Source: JAJNBA01 sp035696925
GTDB taxonomy: Bacteria > Actinomycetota > UBA4738 > HRBIN12
Direction of reading: 5' to 3'
Assembly: GCA_035696925.1 (NCBI GenBank)
Contig: DASSDW010000112.1
Location: forward strand, 1 to 25,309
Length of the DNA stretch: 25,309 bases
Shown: positions 7,655-14,593 of the stretch, piece by piece
Layout of the letters: the number at the start of each line of letters is the position of its first letter
Position numbering within the stretch: the stretch's first letter is position 1
Translations under genes and position numbers: made by a program
The notes under the pieces: generated by a model
Told to the model about the DNA's origin: nothing
The model's input: the letters and a program-made list of their open reading frames with translations, nothing else
Databases searched by the model: none

Positions 7655-8758
7655 TCACATCAGGGGCATGCCCGCGAGGGCCCGCCCGGTCAGCTCGTAG
7701 AGCACGTCGGTGGTGGGAGCCATCACGGAGCCGGCTCGGGCGTCGCGGAAGTAGCGCTCGAGCGGCAGCGACGAGCTCATCGCTGCCCCCCCGCAGGCCT
7801 GCATCGCCTCGGACGTGACCCGGATCGCCATCTCGTTCGCGCTCGCCTTGGCCGAGAGGATCGGCACCATCGGGTCGCCCTCTCCCATCCGGCGCGCGAC
7901 GTCGGCAAGGAATCCGGCGACGGTGTCGACCTCGGTCTGCGCGCGGCCGATCCTCCCGCGGACCGTGGGCAGATCGGCGAGCGTCTGGTCGAGGTGCTCG
8001 AGCTCCGCGCTCGTCACGTGCGCCACCGTGGCGCCCATCGCACCCTCCGCGATCCCGACCGAGACCGCTCCGGAGCCCAGCTGGAACCAGGGGAGCACGA
8101 CGCCGAGCATCAGGTCGAATCCCTTGCCCGCCTCGCCGAGGAGCATCCCGTCGGAGACCTCGACATCGAACGACATCGGGGCGCTCGCGTTCCCTCGCAG
8201 CCCGAGGCCGAGCCACGGGCCAGTGGTCTCGATCCCTCGGGTGGAGGCCGGGACGAGGTACAGGCTTGAGTCGGTCGGCGTCTCGGCGTGGGCGGAACGG
8301 ATCGCGACGACGTAGCTGTCGGCGTGGCCGGCCGAGGTGACGAACGACTTCTCCGCGGACAGCCGCGATCCCGCGAGCTGGCTGACGGGCGCCCAGAAGT
8401 GGCTGCGCGAGCCTCGCTCGCTGAACGCGAGCGTCGACAGGTTCGAGCCGTCGGCCATCGCACGGAGCTCGTCGGCGTCGTCCCCTTGCCCCGCGAGCGC
8501 GACCTGCGCGGCGCAGACGTGCATCAGGAAGATCATCGCTGTCGACGCGCATCGCGATGCGATCGCACGCGTGGCGGCGAGGAAGTCACCGGGAGTGCCG
8601 CCGAGCCCGCCGACGGTTGTGGGGAGCGTGAGACCGAGCATCCCCGCGTCCCGGAGCGCCCCGACCGCCTCCTCGGGGAAGCGTCCCTCCCGATCGACCT
8701 CGGCGGCATGCTCCGCCGCCAGCTCGAGAGCGGGCGCCGCCTGTTCTTCGAACGACAT
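7655..8758 (-). CDS. acyl-CoA-dehydrogenase-fold flavoprotein lacking the usual catalytic Glu
   Basis: A 367-residue member of the acyl-CoA dehydrogenase superfamily. The N-terminal helical domain contains FPEEAVGALRDAGMLGLTLP and IASRCASTAMIFLMHV. The middle beta domain contains STLAFSERGSRSHFWAP and AEKSFVTSAGHADSYVV, typical flavin-contacting segments. The C-terminal helical domain ends RYFRDARAGSVMAPTTDVL. In ordinary members that last motif contains EGT, with Glu as catalytic base in short- and medium-chain enzymes; here it reads APT. Such members include flavin monooxygenases like DszC and SfnC, so oxygenation rather than acyl-CoA dehydrogenation is a fair possibility. A strong Shine-Dalgarno AGGAGG lies about eight bases before ATG 8758. 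It is the first gene of the operon, divergent from the IPT/TIG gene across a 212-base gap. Confidence 0.9.
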   Translation of the reverse strand: MSFEEQAAPALELAAEHAAEVDREGRFPEEAVGALRDAGMLGLTLPTTVGGLGGTPGDFLAATRAIASRCASTAMIFLMHVCAAQVALAGQGDDADELRAMADGSNLSTLAFSERGSRSHFWAPVSQLAGSRLSAEKSFVTSAGHADSYVVAIRSAHAETPTDSSLYLVPASTRGIETTGPWLGLGLRGNASAPMSFDVEVSDGMLLGEAGKGFDLMLGVVLPWFQLGSGAVSVGIAEGAMGATVAHVTSAELEHLDQTLADLPTVRGRIGRAQTEVDTVAGFLADVARRMGEGDPMVPILSAKASANEMAIRVTSEAMQACGGAAMSSSLPLERYFRDARAGSVMAPTTDVLYELTGRALAGMPLM

Positions 8759-8970
8759 CCGATCGCCTCCTGTCGGTGTCCGGCACCGGGACCCGACGGG
8801 AGCTGCGACCTACGAGCTCGACAGAGGGGTCTCGGCGCGAGTGCTCCGCGCCCGACCGGGCGCGACGGCTTCACGCGCTCATCTGTGTCGCACGCCGCAC
8901 CTCCCCGCTCTCCACGGGTTCACGATATCGATACGGGTGTGCCGCAGCTGCCTGGTACCTTCCGCTTCCA
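8759..8970. other. divergent intergenic region
   Basis: This 212-base stretch separates two divergent genes and should hold promoters for both. On the minus side only the AGGAGG ribosome site of the flavoprotein gene is clear. On the plus side TACCTT at 8956-8961 is a candidate -10 box for the IPT/TIG gene. A CGATATCG palindrome occurs at 8923-8930. The plus-strand frame stays open upstream through this gap, but its translation is low-complexity and not conserved-looking, so it is not taken as coding. Confidence 0.4.
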
Positions 8971-9663
8971 GTGTTCTCGGCCAAGCCCACCCACCGGCGT
9001 CAGCCACGGACGCTGTTCGCGCTGAGCTGCATCGCTCTCTGGCTGCTCCCCGGGGTCGCTCGGGCGGCTGCCCCGTCGATCTCATCCTTCGCCCTGACCC
9101 AGGGGGTGGGAGTGCCAGTGATCACCGGCTTCAGTCCGGACGGCGGAACCTGGAAGACGACCGTCACGATCACGGGCTCGGGCTTCACGGGCACGTCATC
9201 GGTCAGGTTCAACGGGAAGGAAGCATCGTTCTTCGTGGCATCCGATTCGACCATCACCGCCAGGGTGCCCTCGGGAGCCGGGATCGGCCCGATCCGCGTC
9301 GCGAATGCCGCGGGCGTCGACGTCTCCGACGCCGACTTCCAGTTCCGGCGTCTCCGCCACCGCGTAGTTCTCAAGATGCATCTGGAGGATCACCTGATGG
9401 CGATCGGTCGGGTCACACTCCCGCATGCCGGCGCCCGAGCCCGCGTCGAGTGCGCAGCGGGTCGCCTGGTGACGATCCAGCGGAAGATCGCTGGTGTGTT
9501 CACGTCGATCGGCGATGACGAAAGCGAAGGGATCGAGGGACGGTTCCAGGTCGCGCTCCCGGATCGGAGAGGTGAGTACCGGGCGATCATCGAGGTGAAG
9601 CGCACCCCCAACCGGAAGTGCCTTCCCGACCGGAGTCTCGTCCGGACGCACGAGCACGCCTAG
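8971..9663 (+). CDS. secreted protein with IPT/TIG domain
   Basis: A 230-residue exported protein. From GTG 8971 the first 32 residues form a signal peptide: basic RRQPR, a hydrophobic core LFALSCIALWLLPG, and a likely cleavage after ARA. Residues 49-125 are an IPT/TIG immunoglobulin-like domain (PVITGFSPDGGTWKTTVTIT, GSGFTGTSSVRFNGKEA, ITARVPSGAGIGPIRV). Residues 130-230 resemble the beta repeat found in many actinobacterial secreted proteins, with VTIQRKIAGVFTSIG and GRFQVALPDRRGEYRAI strands and two cysteines that could pair. The frame is open further upstream to 8776, but the signal peptide and a TACCTT -10 box nine bases before the GTG favour this start. It converges on tRNA-Gln with only 16 bases between. 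Its role is unknown, perhaps surface binding. Confidence 0.75.
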   Translation: MFSAKPTHRRQPRTLFALSCIALWLLPGVARAAAPSISSFALTQGVGVPVITGFSPDGGTWKTTVTITGSGFTGTSSVRFNGKEASFFVASDSTITARVPSGAGIGPIRVANAAGVDVSDADFQFRRLRHRVVLKMHLEDHLMAIGRVTLPHAGARARVECAAGRLVTIQRKIAGVFTSIGDDESEGIEGRFQVALPDRRGEYRAIIEVKRTPNRKCLPDRSLVRTHEHA

Positions 9664-9679
9664 ACCGAACGGGGATCCG

Positions 9680-9750
9680 TTCCGGGGGGAGGAGTCGAAC
9701 CTCCATACCAGGCTCCAAAGGCCCGTGTCTTGCCGTTAGACCACCCCGGA
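9680..9750 (-). tRNA. tRNA-Gln (anticodon TTG)
   Basis: Reading the minus strand from 9750, the acceptor TCCGGGG pairs with CCCCGGA (9681-9687), with discriminator A at 9680. The D arm is GTCT/AGAC around AACGGCA. The anticodon stem CGGGC/GCCTG encloses the loop CTTTGGA, giving anticodon TTG (reads CAA, and CAG by wobble). The T arm is GGAGG-TTCGACT-CCTCC. CCA is not encoded. The first 15 bases of the tRNA gene lie inside the end of ispE on the same strand. A GAACGG/CCGTTC hairpin (9667-9682) at the 3' end could help end transcription. Confidence 0.95.
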
Positions 9751-10656
9751 GGGACCTGCTTCGCTTCTGACGTCGATTCTGGCAGGCGCCGGCGCGCGCG
9801 GGGGCGCCTCCACCACGAAGGCCCCGGGGACCGATCCCGCAACGTCCTCGGCCACGGCGAACGAGCACAGCGCGACCACGGTCGGGCCGGATCCCGTCAT
9901 CACGGCGCCGTGCGCGCCGGCGACGACGAACGTCTCGATCGTCGCCGCGATCTCGGGATGGCGTGCGGCGACCGGCCCCTGGAGGTCGTTGATGAGCGCG
10001 CTCCCGACGAGAGTGTCGTTGCCGGCTTCCGCCGCCGCGATCAGGGCGCCCGCGTCCGGGCCCGTCGCCGGTTCCTCGTCCCACCACGCGTAGGCGTCCG
10101 CGGACGACACACCGAACGCGAACGGCTTCACGACCCACGTCGTCGACTGCATGAGGACCGCCGCCACACGCTCGCCGCGTCCGTGCGCGTACGCGGGCTC
10201 CCCGAGGAGCAGCGCGGGAACGTCGGATCCGATCTCCGCGGCGAGACGGGAGAGGCCGTCGCGGCCGAGGCCCGTCGACCACAGCTCATCGAGCAGCAGC
10301 AGCGTCGCCGCCGCGTCGGCCGACCCGCCGCCGAGCCCGGCGGCGACGGGGATCCGCTTGTCGATCGTGATGCGCGCGCCCGCCGGTCTTGCGCCGCCGG
10401 CCTGGGCGGCGAGCGCCCGCGCCGCCCGAAGCGCCAGATTCGCGTCGTCCCGAGGCAGCTCCACGGCGGCGGGTCCTTCGACGGACACGGAGAGCTCCTC
10501 GGCCGGCTCCACCCGAACGTGATCGGCGAGCGAGATCGGCAGCAGCAGCGTCTCGACGTCGTGGTAGCCGTCGTCGCGTCGGCCGAGCACGCGCAGGAAC
10601 AGGTTGATCTTCGCGTGCGCAGGCATCGTCAGCCCCCGGATCTCGGATCCCGTCAT
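9736..10656 (-). CDS. ispE: 4-diphosphocytidyl-2-C-methyl-D-erythritol kinase
   Basis: This GHMP-family kinase phosphorylates CDP-ME with ATP in the MEP isoprenoid pathway. Visible motifs are AHAKINLFLRVLGRRDDGYH at the N-terminus, the ATP-binding loop IPVAAGLGGGSADAAATLLL near residue 100, the substrate site GSDVPALLLGEPAYAHGRGE, and the third GHMP motif AVMTGSGPTVVALC near residue 260. The ATG at 10656 overlaps the rsmA stop as ATGA, implying coupling. An alternative ATG at 10626, with GGGGG seven bases upstream, gives the more usual N-terminus MPAHAKINLF. The last five codons and the TAA stop (9736-9738) fall within tRNA-Gln, the stop being part of the D loop. Length is about 306 residues, normal for the family. 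Confidence 0.96.
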   Translation of the reverse strand: MTGSEIRGLTMPAHAKINLFLRVLGRRDDGYHDVETLLLPISLADHVRVEPAEELSVSVEGPAAVELPRDDANLALRAARALAAQAGGARPAGARITIDKRIPVAAGLGGGSADAAATLLLLDELWSTGLGRDGLSRLAAEIGSDVPALLLGEPAYAHGRGERVAAVLMQSTTWVVKPFAFGVSSADAYAWWDEEPATGPDAGALIAAAEAGNDTLVGSALINDLQGPVAARHPEIAATIETFVVAGAHGAVMTGSGPTVVALCSFAVAEDVAGSVPGAFVVEAPPRAPAPARIDVRSEAGPSGVV

Positions 10657-11519
10657 CTCGGTGGCGCCGCGACCTCGGGGAGGGATCCGGCGATCCGGGC
10701 GAACTCCTCGAGCGAGAGCGTCTCTCCCCGGGCCGAGGGATCGACGTCGGCGGCCCCGAGCAGCTCGTCCGCGACCTCTCCCCCCAGGCCGAGCCGTCGG
10801 AGGGCGTTCCGCATCGTCTTCCGCCGCTCGCCGAACGCGGCATCCACGACCGTCCAGAGCCGGTGCTCGTCGACCGCAACCGCCGGCTCGTCCCGGCGCA
10901 CGAGACGCACGACCACGGACTCCACCTTCGGGCGCGGCCAGAAGACCGACGGGGGCACGCGGCGCACCAGAGAGCCCTCGGCCCGGTAGGCCACGCGAAC
11001 GCTCGGGATCCCGTAGGCGGCCTCGCCCGGCGCCGCGATCAGTCGCTCGCCGACCTCACGCTGCACCATCACGACGAGGCGCCGCACGCGAGGGACGTCC
11101 CGCAGCGTGTCCAGCACGAGGTGGGTGGCGACGTTGTACGGCAGGTTCGCCGCCAGCACCCAACCGTCTCCGTCGAGAGCGTCCTGCCACTCGGGATCCG
11201 TCGCATCCGTGTGGAGGACCCGCACCCGGTCAAGTCCGGAAACCGATTCCTCCAGCGCGGAGATCAGCGAGGGATCGACCTCCACCGCGAGCACATCGGC
11301 GCCGGCTTCCGCGAGGGCTCGCGTGAGCGAGCCGAGTCCGGCGCCGATCTCGACGACCCGGTCGCCCGGCCCGACGCCCGCATCCGCGGCGATCGCGCGC
11401 GCGAGATTCGGGTCGATCAGGAAGTGCTGACCCAGCGAGCGCTTCGGTCGGATGCCGTGGCGTTCGGCGAGGGCGCGCAGCGCGCCCGCGCCGAACGACG
11501 CGTGTTCAGCGGTGCTCAC
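10653..11519 (-). CDS. rsmA: 16S rRNA (adenine1518-N6/adenine1519-N6)-dimethyltransferase
   Basis: RsmA (KsgA) dimethylates two adjacent adenines near the 3' end of 16S rRNA during 30S assembly. Key motifs are RPKRSLGQHFLIDPNLARAI near the N-terminus, the SAM site VVEIGAGLGSLTRALAEAG, the acidic VLAVEVDP, and the catalytic NLPYN in WVLAANLPYNVATHLVLD. The VFWPRPKVESVVVRL and FGERRKTMRNAL segments of the C-terminal domain are also present. The start GTG 11519 is set six bases after a TACGCT -10 box, giving 288 residues, normal length. The same frame stays open upstream to 11825 across a strong hairpin and an rpfB-like fragment, but this extension is unlikely to be translated as RsmA. It is followed by ispE with an ATGA overlap. 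Confidence 0.95.
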   Translation of the reverse strand: MSTAEHASFGAGALRALAERHGIRPKRSLGQHFLIDPNLARAIAADAGVGPGDRVVEIGAGLGSLTRALAEAGADVLAVEVDPSLISALEESVSGLDRVRVLHTDATDPEWQDALDGDGWVLAANLPYNVATHLVLDTLRDVPRVRRLVVMVQREVGERLIAAPGEAAYGIPSVRVAYRAEGSLVRRVPPSVFWPRPKVESVVVRLVRRDEPAVAVDEHRLWTVVDAAFGERRKTMRNALRRLGLGGEVADELLGAADVDPSARGETLSLEEFARIAGSLPEVAAPPR

Positions 11520-11525
11520 GCGGGG

Positions 11526-11531
11526 AGCGTA
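11526..11531 (-). promoter_or_regulatory. -10 box (TACGCT) for leaderless rsmA
   Basis: On the minus strand TACGCT ends six bases before the GTG of rsmA, so transcription would start at or next to the start codon. No convincing -35 hexamer is seen. Confidence 0.5.
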
Positions 11532-11546
11532 ACGGGGCCGGAACGG

Positions 11547-11579
11547 GTTCGGTCCCGGGCCGAGGGCCCGGGACCGAAC
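11547..11579. terminator. 15-bp perfect hairpin between rpfB relic and rsmA
   Basis: The arms 11547-11561 and 11565-11579 are perfectly complementary over 15 bp with a three-base loop (GAG). No T-run follows on either strand, as is common for GC-rich actinobacterial terminators. It lies just upstream of the rsmA -10 box and would end transcripts coming from tatD or from the promoter at 11981-12010. Confidence 0.55.
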
Positions 11580-11904
11580 GTGAAGGGGGGCGCTGGCTGT
11601 TGTCCGGACGCCGTCAGCGAGGGGCACGATCCCCATGGCCGAGAGGAGCTCCCCGGTCGGTTCCGTGGTCGTCGAGCCCTCGCGCACCTTCCCCGAACGC
11701 GAGAACCCGCACGGACTCGGCCGAGGATGTCCCGACGCCGCCGGCGGAAACCGAGGTCTCGGCGGCGAGGCCCGTGCGCTTCCAACCGGGCACCACCGCT
11801 CCGTCCACCAACCAGTCCCCCACACCTCGGGGACGATCGTTCGATGACGACGTCACACGCCGAACCCGCGGATCCTGCCGAGTCGTCGTCGCCACGTCGC
11901 GCAT
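11580..11904 (-). pseudogene. probable rpfB relic: one DUF348-like unit, frameshifted
   Basis: In Mycobacterium and Streptomyces rpfB (resuscitation-promoting factor) lies between tatD and rsmA. Here that place holds no intact gene. From ATG 11904 one frame runs to the segment SAESVRVLAFG; the next frame then continues KVREGSTTTEPTGELLSAMG and IVPLADGVRTTASAPL. Joined by removing one base of the CCCC run at 11691-11694, they match the DUF348 pattern of RpfB/YabE: dGk, then TT..pTvgelL..mGi, then D.V. There is no signal helix, no G5 domain and no lytic Rpf domain. After the unit the sequence runs into the hairpin at 11547-11579. This is an eye-made match; a sequencing indel or a short novel protein remains possible. 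Confidence 0.4.
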
Positions 11905-11980
11905 CTTCCGTCCCGCTCCCTCCGAGGACCCGGTACCCCAGCGGGACGCGAGCGACCTCGGAAGCTGTTGTGGAAAACGC

Positions 11981-12010
11981 ACGCTAGCAAACCCTCAACT
12001 CTCACTGCAA
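11981..12010 (-). promoter_or_regulatory. sigma-70-type promoter upstream of rpfB relic
   Basis: On the minus strand TTGCAG (12005-12010) is followed by an 18-base spacer and TAGCGT (11981-11986). This is the best -35/-10 pair seen in the window. Transcription would start near 11974, leaving about 70 untranslated bases before ATG 11904. No known riboswitch was recognised in that leader. Confidence 0.5.
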
Positions 12011-12036
12011 CCTTGAGCGGCGAACGTGTGTTCGAC

Positions 12037-12831
12037 CTAGGAGAGACCGAAGAACGCGGCGTCAGCGTTGCGCGATGTCGCCTCCGACACGCTTCGCACG
12101 TCCTCGTCGCGGATACGCGCGACCTCGGCGATCGTATGAACGACGTTCGCCGGTTCGTTGTCGGTCCCCCGGAGGGTCTGCGGAGCGAGGAACGGCGCAT
12201 CCGTCTCCACGAGGATGCGTTCGATGTCCACGGCGCGCGCCGCCTGCCGGAGGTGTTCGTTCTTCGGGTACGTGATGTTGCCTGCGAAGCTGATCCAATA
12301 GCCGCGCTCGGCGCACTCCCTGGCGATCGAGGCGTCGCCGCTGAAGCAGTGGATCACGACGCGTTCCGCCGAACCCTCATCCAGGACTCGAAGGACCTCG
12401 GGCCATGCGTCGCGTACGTGGACGACCATCGGCTTCCCGGACTCGTTCGACAGCGAGATGTGCGCCCGCAGCGTTCGGACCTGGTCTTCCTTGGGCGATC
12501 GCATCCGGAAGAAGTCCAGGCCGCACTCCCCGACGGCCACCACCCGGGGGTCGTGGAGCAGCTCCTCGATCCTCGCGCCCGCCGCCTCGTCGAAGTGGCC
12601 GGCGTCGTGGGGATGCATCCCCGCCGTGGCGAAGACACCGGAGATCGAATCCGCCAGCTCGAGGGACGTGGCCGACGTCGCCGGGTCCACGCCGACGCAC
12701 AGGAGGCGGTCGACACCCACCGCCCGCGCGGCCTCGACCACCAGTGAAGGTTCCCGGTCCACCAGGAACAGGTGGCAGTGGGTGTCCACCACACCGCTCT
12801 GCACCGGGACTTCAGGGTTCGGTCGGGCCAT
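12037..12831 (-). CDS. tatD: TatD family metal-dependent deoxyribonuclease
   Basis: A 264-residue TIM-barrel hydrolase of the TatD/YcfH family (3'-5' DNA exonuclease; tRNA or D-aminoacyl quality-control roles are proposed for relatives). Metal ligands are visible in order: DTHCHLFL (His-x-His, residues 16-23), VGECGLDFF (Glu), MVVHVRDA (His), VIHCFSGD (His), and ILVETDAPFLAP (Asp). Length and motif spacing are normal. It follows metG on the same strand after a 123-base gap containing a TATCAT -10 box nine bases before the ATG and a TTCACGTGAA palindrome. Position between metG and rsmA is the conserved actinobacterial one. Confidence 0.95.
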   Translation of the reverse strand: MARPNPEVPVQSGVVDTHCHLFLVDREPSLVVEAARAVGVDRLLCVGVDPATSATSLELADSISGVFATAGMHPHDAGHFDEAAGARIEELLHDPRVVAVGECGLDFFRMRSPKEDQVRTLRAHISLSNESGKPMVVHVRDAWPEVLRVLDEGSAERVVIHCFSGDASIARECAERGYWISFAGNITYPKNEHLRQAARAVDIERILVETDAPFLAPQTLRGTDNEPANVVHTIAEVARIRDEDVRSVSEATSRNADAAFFGLS

Positions 12832-12840
12832 CGGCGCGCG

Positions 12841-12846
12841 ATGATA
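12841..12846 (-). promoter_or_regulatory. -10 box (TATCAT) for tatD
   Basis: On the minus strand TATCAT ends nine bases before the tatD ATG, consistent with a leaderless or nearly leaderless transcript. Confidence 0.4.
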
Positions 12847-12878
12847 GGCGGTCTCAAGTTCCGGTGCATCCGAGGAGA

Positions 12879-12888
12879 TTCACGTGAA
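12879..12888. promoter_or_regulatory. palindrome TTCACGTGAA upstream of tatD promoter
   Basis: A perfect 10-bp palindrome with an E-box-like CACGTG core and flanking G/C symmetry. It is centred about 50 bases upstream of the predicted tatD transcription start, a plausible regulator site. No matching regulator is identified. Confidence 0.3.
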
Positions 12889-12954
12889 ACATCGCGCGCC
12901 CGCGGTCACCCGCAGATCGGCAAGATCGACGGCTTGACCGGCCGCCGAGCCCGG

Positions 12955-14502
12955 CTAATCGGCCGTGTCGACCCTGGGGAAGAGCGACGCGCCCTTCGTC
13001 GTTCGCGTCCCCGGAGCCATGCGCCCCCACGCCGCCGCGTGGTCGAGACGCTGTGCATCGAGGGTTTCCTCGATGCCGAGCTGCTCCCACAACCGCCCGG
13101 CGGCGCTCGGCATGACCGCCGAGAGAAGGATCGCCAGCGAGCGCAGGGTCTCGGCCGAGGCGTAGAGGATCGATCCGAGCTCATCGCGCCTCGCCGGGTC
13201 CTTGGCGAGGGCCCACGGGGACCGCTCCACCATGTACCGGTTGGCGCGCACCACCACGTCGTAGACGGCGGCCAGCGCCGCGGTCGGCCGCACCGCGAGC
13301 ATCTCCTCGTCGTAGCGGCCGACCGCCGTTGCGATCACCTCCGGGAGGTCCGACTCGGCTTCCGGGAAGGCCGGCTCGGGCAGCACGCCGTCGAAGTAGG
13401 AGCGGAGCATCGCGAGCACGCGTGAGGCGAGGTTGCCGATCCCGTTGGAGAGCTCGGCGTTGTGGCGGTCCACCATCGACTCGAGCGAGAACGAACCGTC
13501 GTGCCCGAACTGGATCTCCCGGAGGAAGTACCACCGGTAGGAGTCGACGCCGAACCGGTCGATCAGCTCGAACGGATGGATCCCGGTCGCGTTCGTCTTG
13601 GACATCTTCTTGCCGCCGACCGTCAGGAACCCGTGTGCCCAGACCTGGGTGGGCGGCTCGATGCCGGCCGCCATCAGCATCGCCGGCCAGTAGATCGCGT
13701 GCTGCCGGAGGATGTCCTTGCCGATCATGTGGATGCTCGCCGGCCAGCGCCGCGCGAAGGTTCCCTCGTCCGCGCCGAAGCCTGCGGCCGTGAGGTAGTT
13801 CGTGAGGGCGTCGAACCAGACGTAGGTGACGTGGTCGGGGTCCCAGGGCAGCGGGATCCCCCAGTCGAAGTTCGTCCGGCTGATCGAGAAGTCTCGGAGC
13901 CCGCCCCGGATCAGGGACAGCACCTCGTTCCGCCGGATATCGGGCTCCACGGCGGACGGCGTCCGCTCGTAGTGCTCCAGGAGGCGGTCCGCGTAGGCCG
14001 AGAGCCGGAAGAAGTAGTTCTGCTCCTTCATCAGCTCGACCGGGCGTTCGTGGATCGGGCAGAGCTGACCCTCCAGGAGATCCCCCTCCACGTAGTAGAG
14101 CTCGCAGGACACGCAGTACAGGCCCTCGTAGCTGTCGAGGTAGATGTCCTCACGTCCGTTCCCGTGGACTTGGTCAAGTACCTTGACTACTACCGCTGCG
14201 TGACGCGGCTCCGTGGTCCGGATGTAGTCGTCGTAGCCGATGTCCAGCCGCGCCCACACCTCTCGCCAGCGGGGCTCCATCTCGTCGACCCACCGTTGCG
14301 GATCCATGCCCGCCGCCTCGGCCGCGCGCTGCAGCTTCAGGCCGTGCTCGTCGGTGCCGGTGAGGTGGAAGACCTCTTCCCCGCGCAGCCGATGGTGCCG
14401 GGCGATGACGTCGGCGGCCACCGCGTCGTAGGCGTGCCCGACGTGAGGCACGTCGTTGGGGTAGTAGATCGGCGTGGTGATGTAGAAGACGTCCCGGCCC
14501 AT
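12955..14502 (-). CDS. metG: methionyl-tRNA synthetase
   Basis: A class I aminoacyl-tRNA synthetase charging tRNA-Met. The HIGH motif appears as HVGHAYDAVAADVIARHHRL near residue 18. A zinc knuckle YCVSCELYY...LCPIHER follows near residue 125, and TGTDEHGLKLQRAAE is typical of the family. The KMSKS loop is KMSKTNATG (Thr for the final Ser, a known variant). The protein ends after the anticodon-binding helical domain (VERSPWALAKDP) and lacks the extra C-terminal tRNA-binding domain of longer MetRS, giving 515 residues. ATG 14502 is chosen because TACGAT (14510-14515) ends seven bases upstream; an ATG at 14511 overlaps that box. Gene order metG-tatD is conserved in actinobacteria. Confidence 0.97.
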   Translation of the reverse strand: MGRDVFYITTPIYYPNDVPHVGHAYDAVAADVIARHHRLRGEEVFHLTGTDEHGLKLQRAAEAAGMDPQRWVDEMEPRWREVWARLDIGYDDYIRTTEPRHAAVVVKVLDQVHGNGREDIYLDSYEGLYCVSCELYYVEGDLLEGQLCPIHERPVELMKEQNYFFRLSAYADRLLEHYERTPSAVEPDIRRNEVLSLIRGGLRDFSISRTNFDWGIPLPWDPDHVTYVWFDALTNYLTAAGFGADEGTFARRWPASIHMIGKDILRQHAIYWPAMLMAAGIEPPTQVWAHGFLTVGGKKMSKTNATGIHPFELIDRFGVDSYRWYFLREIQFGHDGSFSLESMVDRHNAELSNGIGNLASRVLAMLRSYFDGVLPEPAFPEAESDLPEVIATAVGRYDEEMLAVRPTAALAAVYDVVVRANRYMVERSPWALAKDPARRDELGSILYASAETLRSLAILLSAVMPSAAGRLWEQLGIEETLDAQRLDHAAAWGRMAPGTRTTKGASLFPRVDTAD

Positions 14503-14509
14503 GGGGGCC

Positions 14510-14515
14510 ATCGTA
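14510..14515 (-). promoter_or_regulatory. -10 box (TACGAT) for leaderless metG
   Basis: On the minus strand TACGAT is followed by seven bases and the metG ATG at 14502. It decides between two in-frame ATG codons, since the upstream one lies inside the box. Confidence 0.45.
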
Positions 14516-14593
14516 CCCAGGGCCCGCCGTTCCCCTTAGGCGCCCGTCGTTCCTAGTGGCGCCGTCGCTCCTACGAGGGTCGACTCCCAGGCG

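Noticed and set aside
8776..9663. Longer version of the IPT/TIG protein starting at 8776
   Set aside because: It would bury the signal peptide behind about 65 arginine-rich residues.
9680..9750. tRNA-Gln as an attachment site of an integrated element
   Set aside because: No integrase gene and no repeat of the tRNA 3' end were found in the window.
10653..11825. RsmA extended upstream to 11825 as a DUF348-RsmA fusion
   Set aside because: A 15-bp hairpin and a -10 box placed six bases before GTG 11519 separate the two; the normal RsmA length is reached from 11519.
11600..12016. Open frame on the plus strand across the tatD-rsmA gap
   Set aside because: No ribosome site, no domain, and it is antisense to the better-supported rpfB-like fragment.
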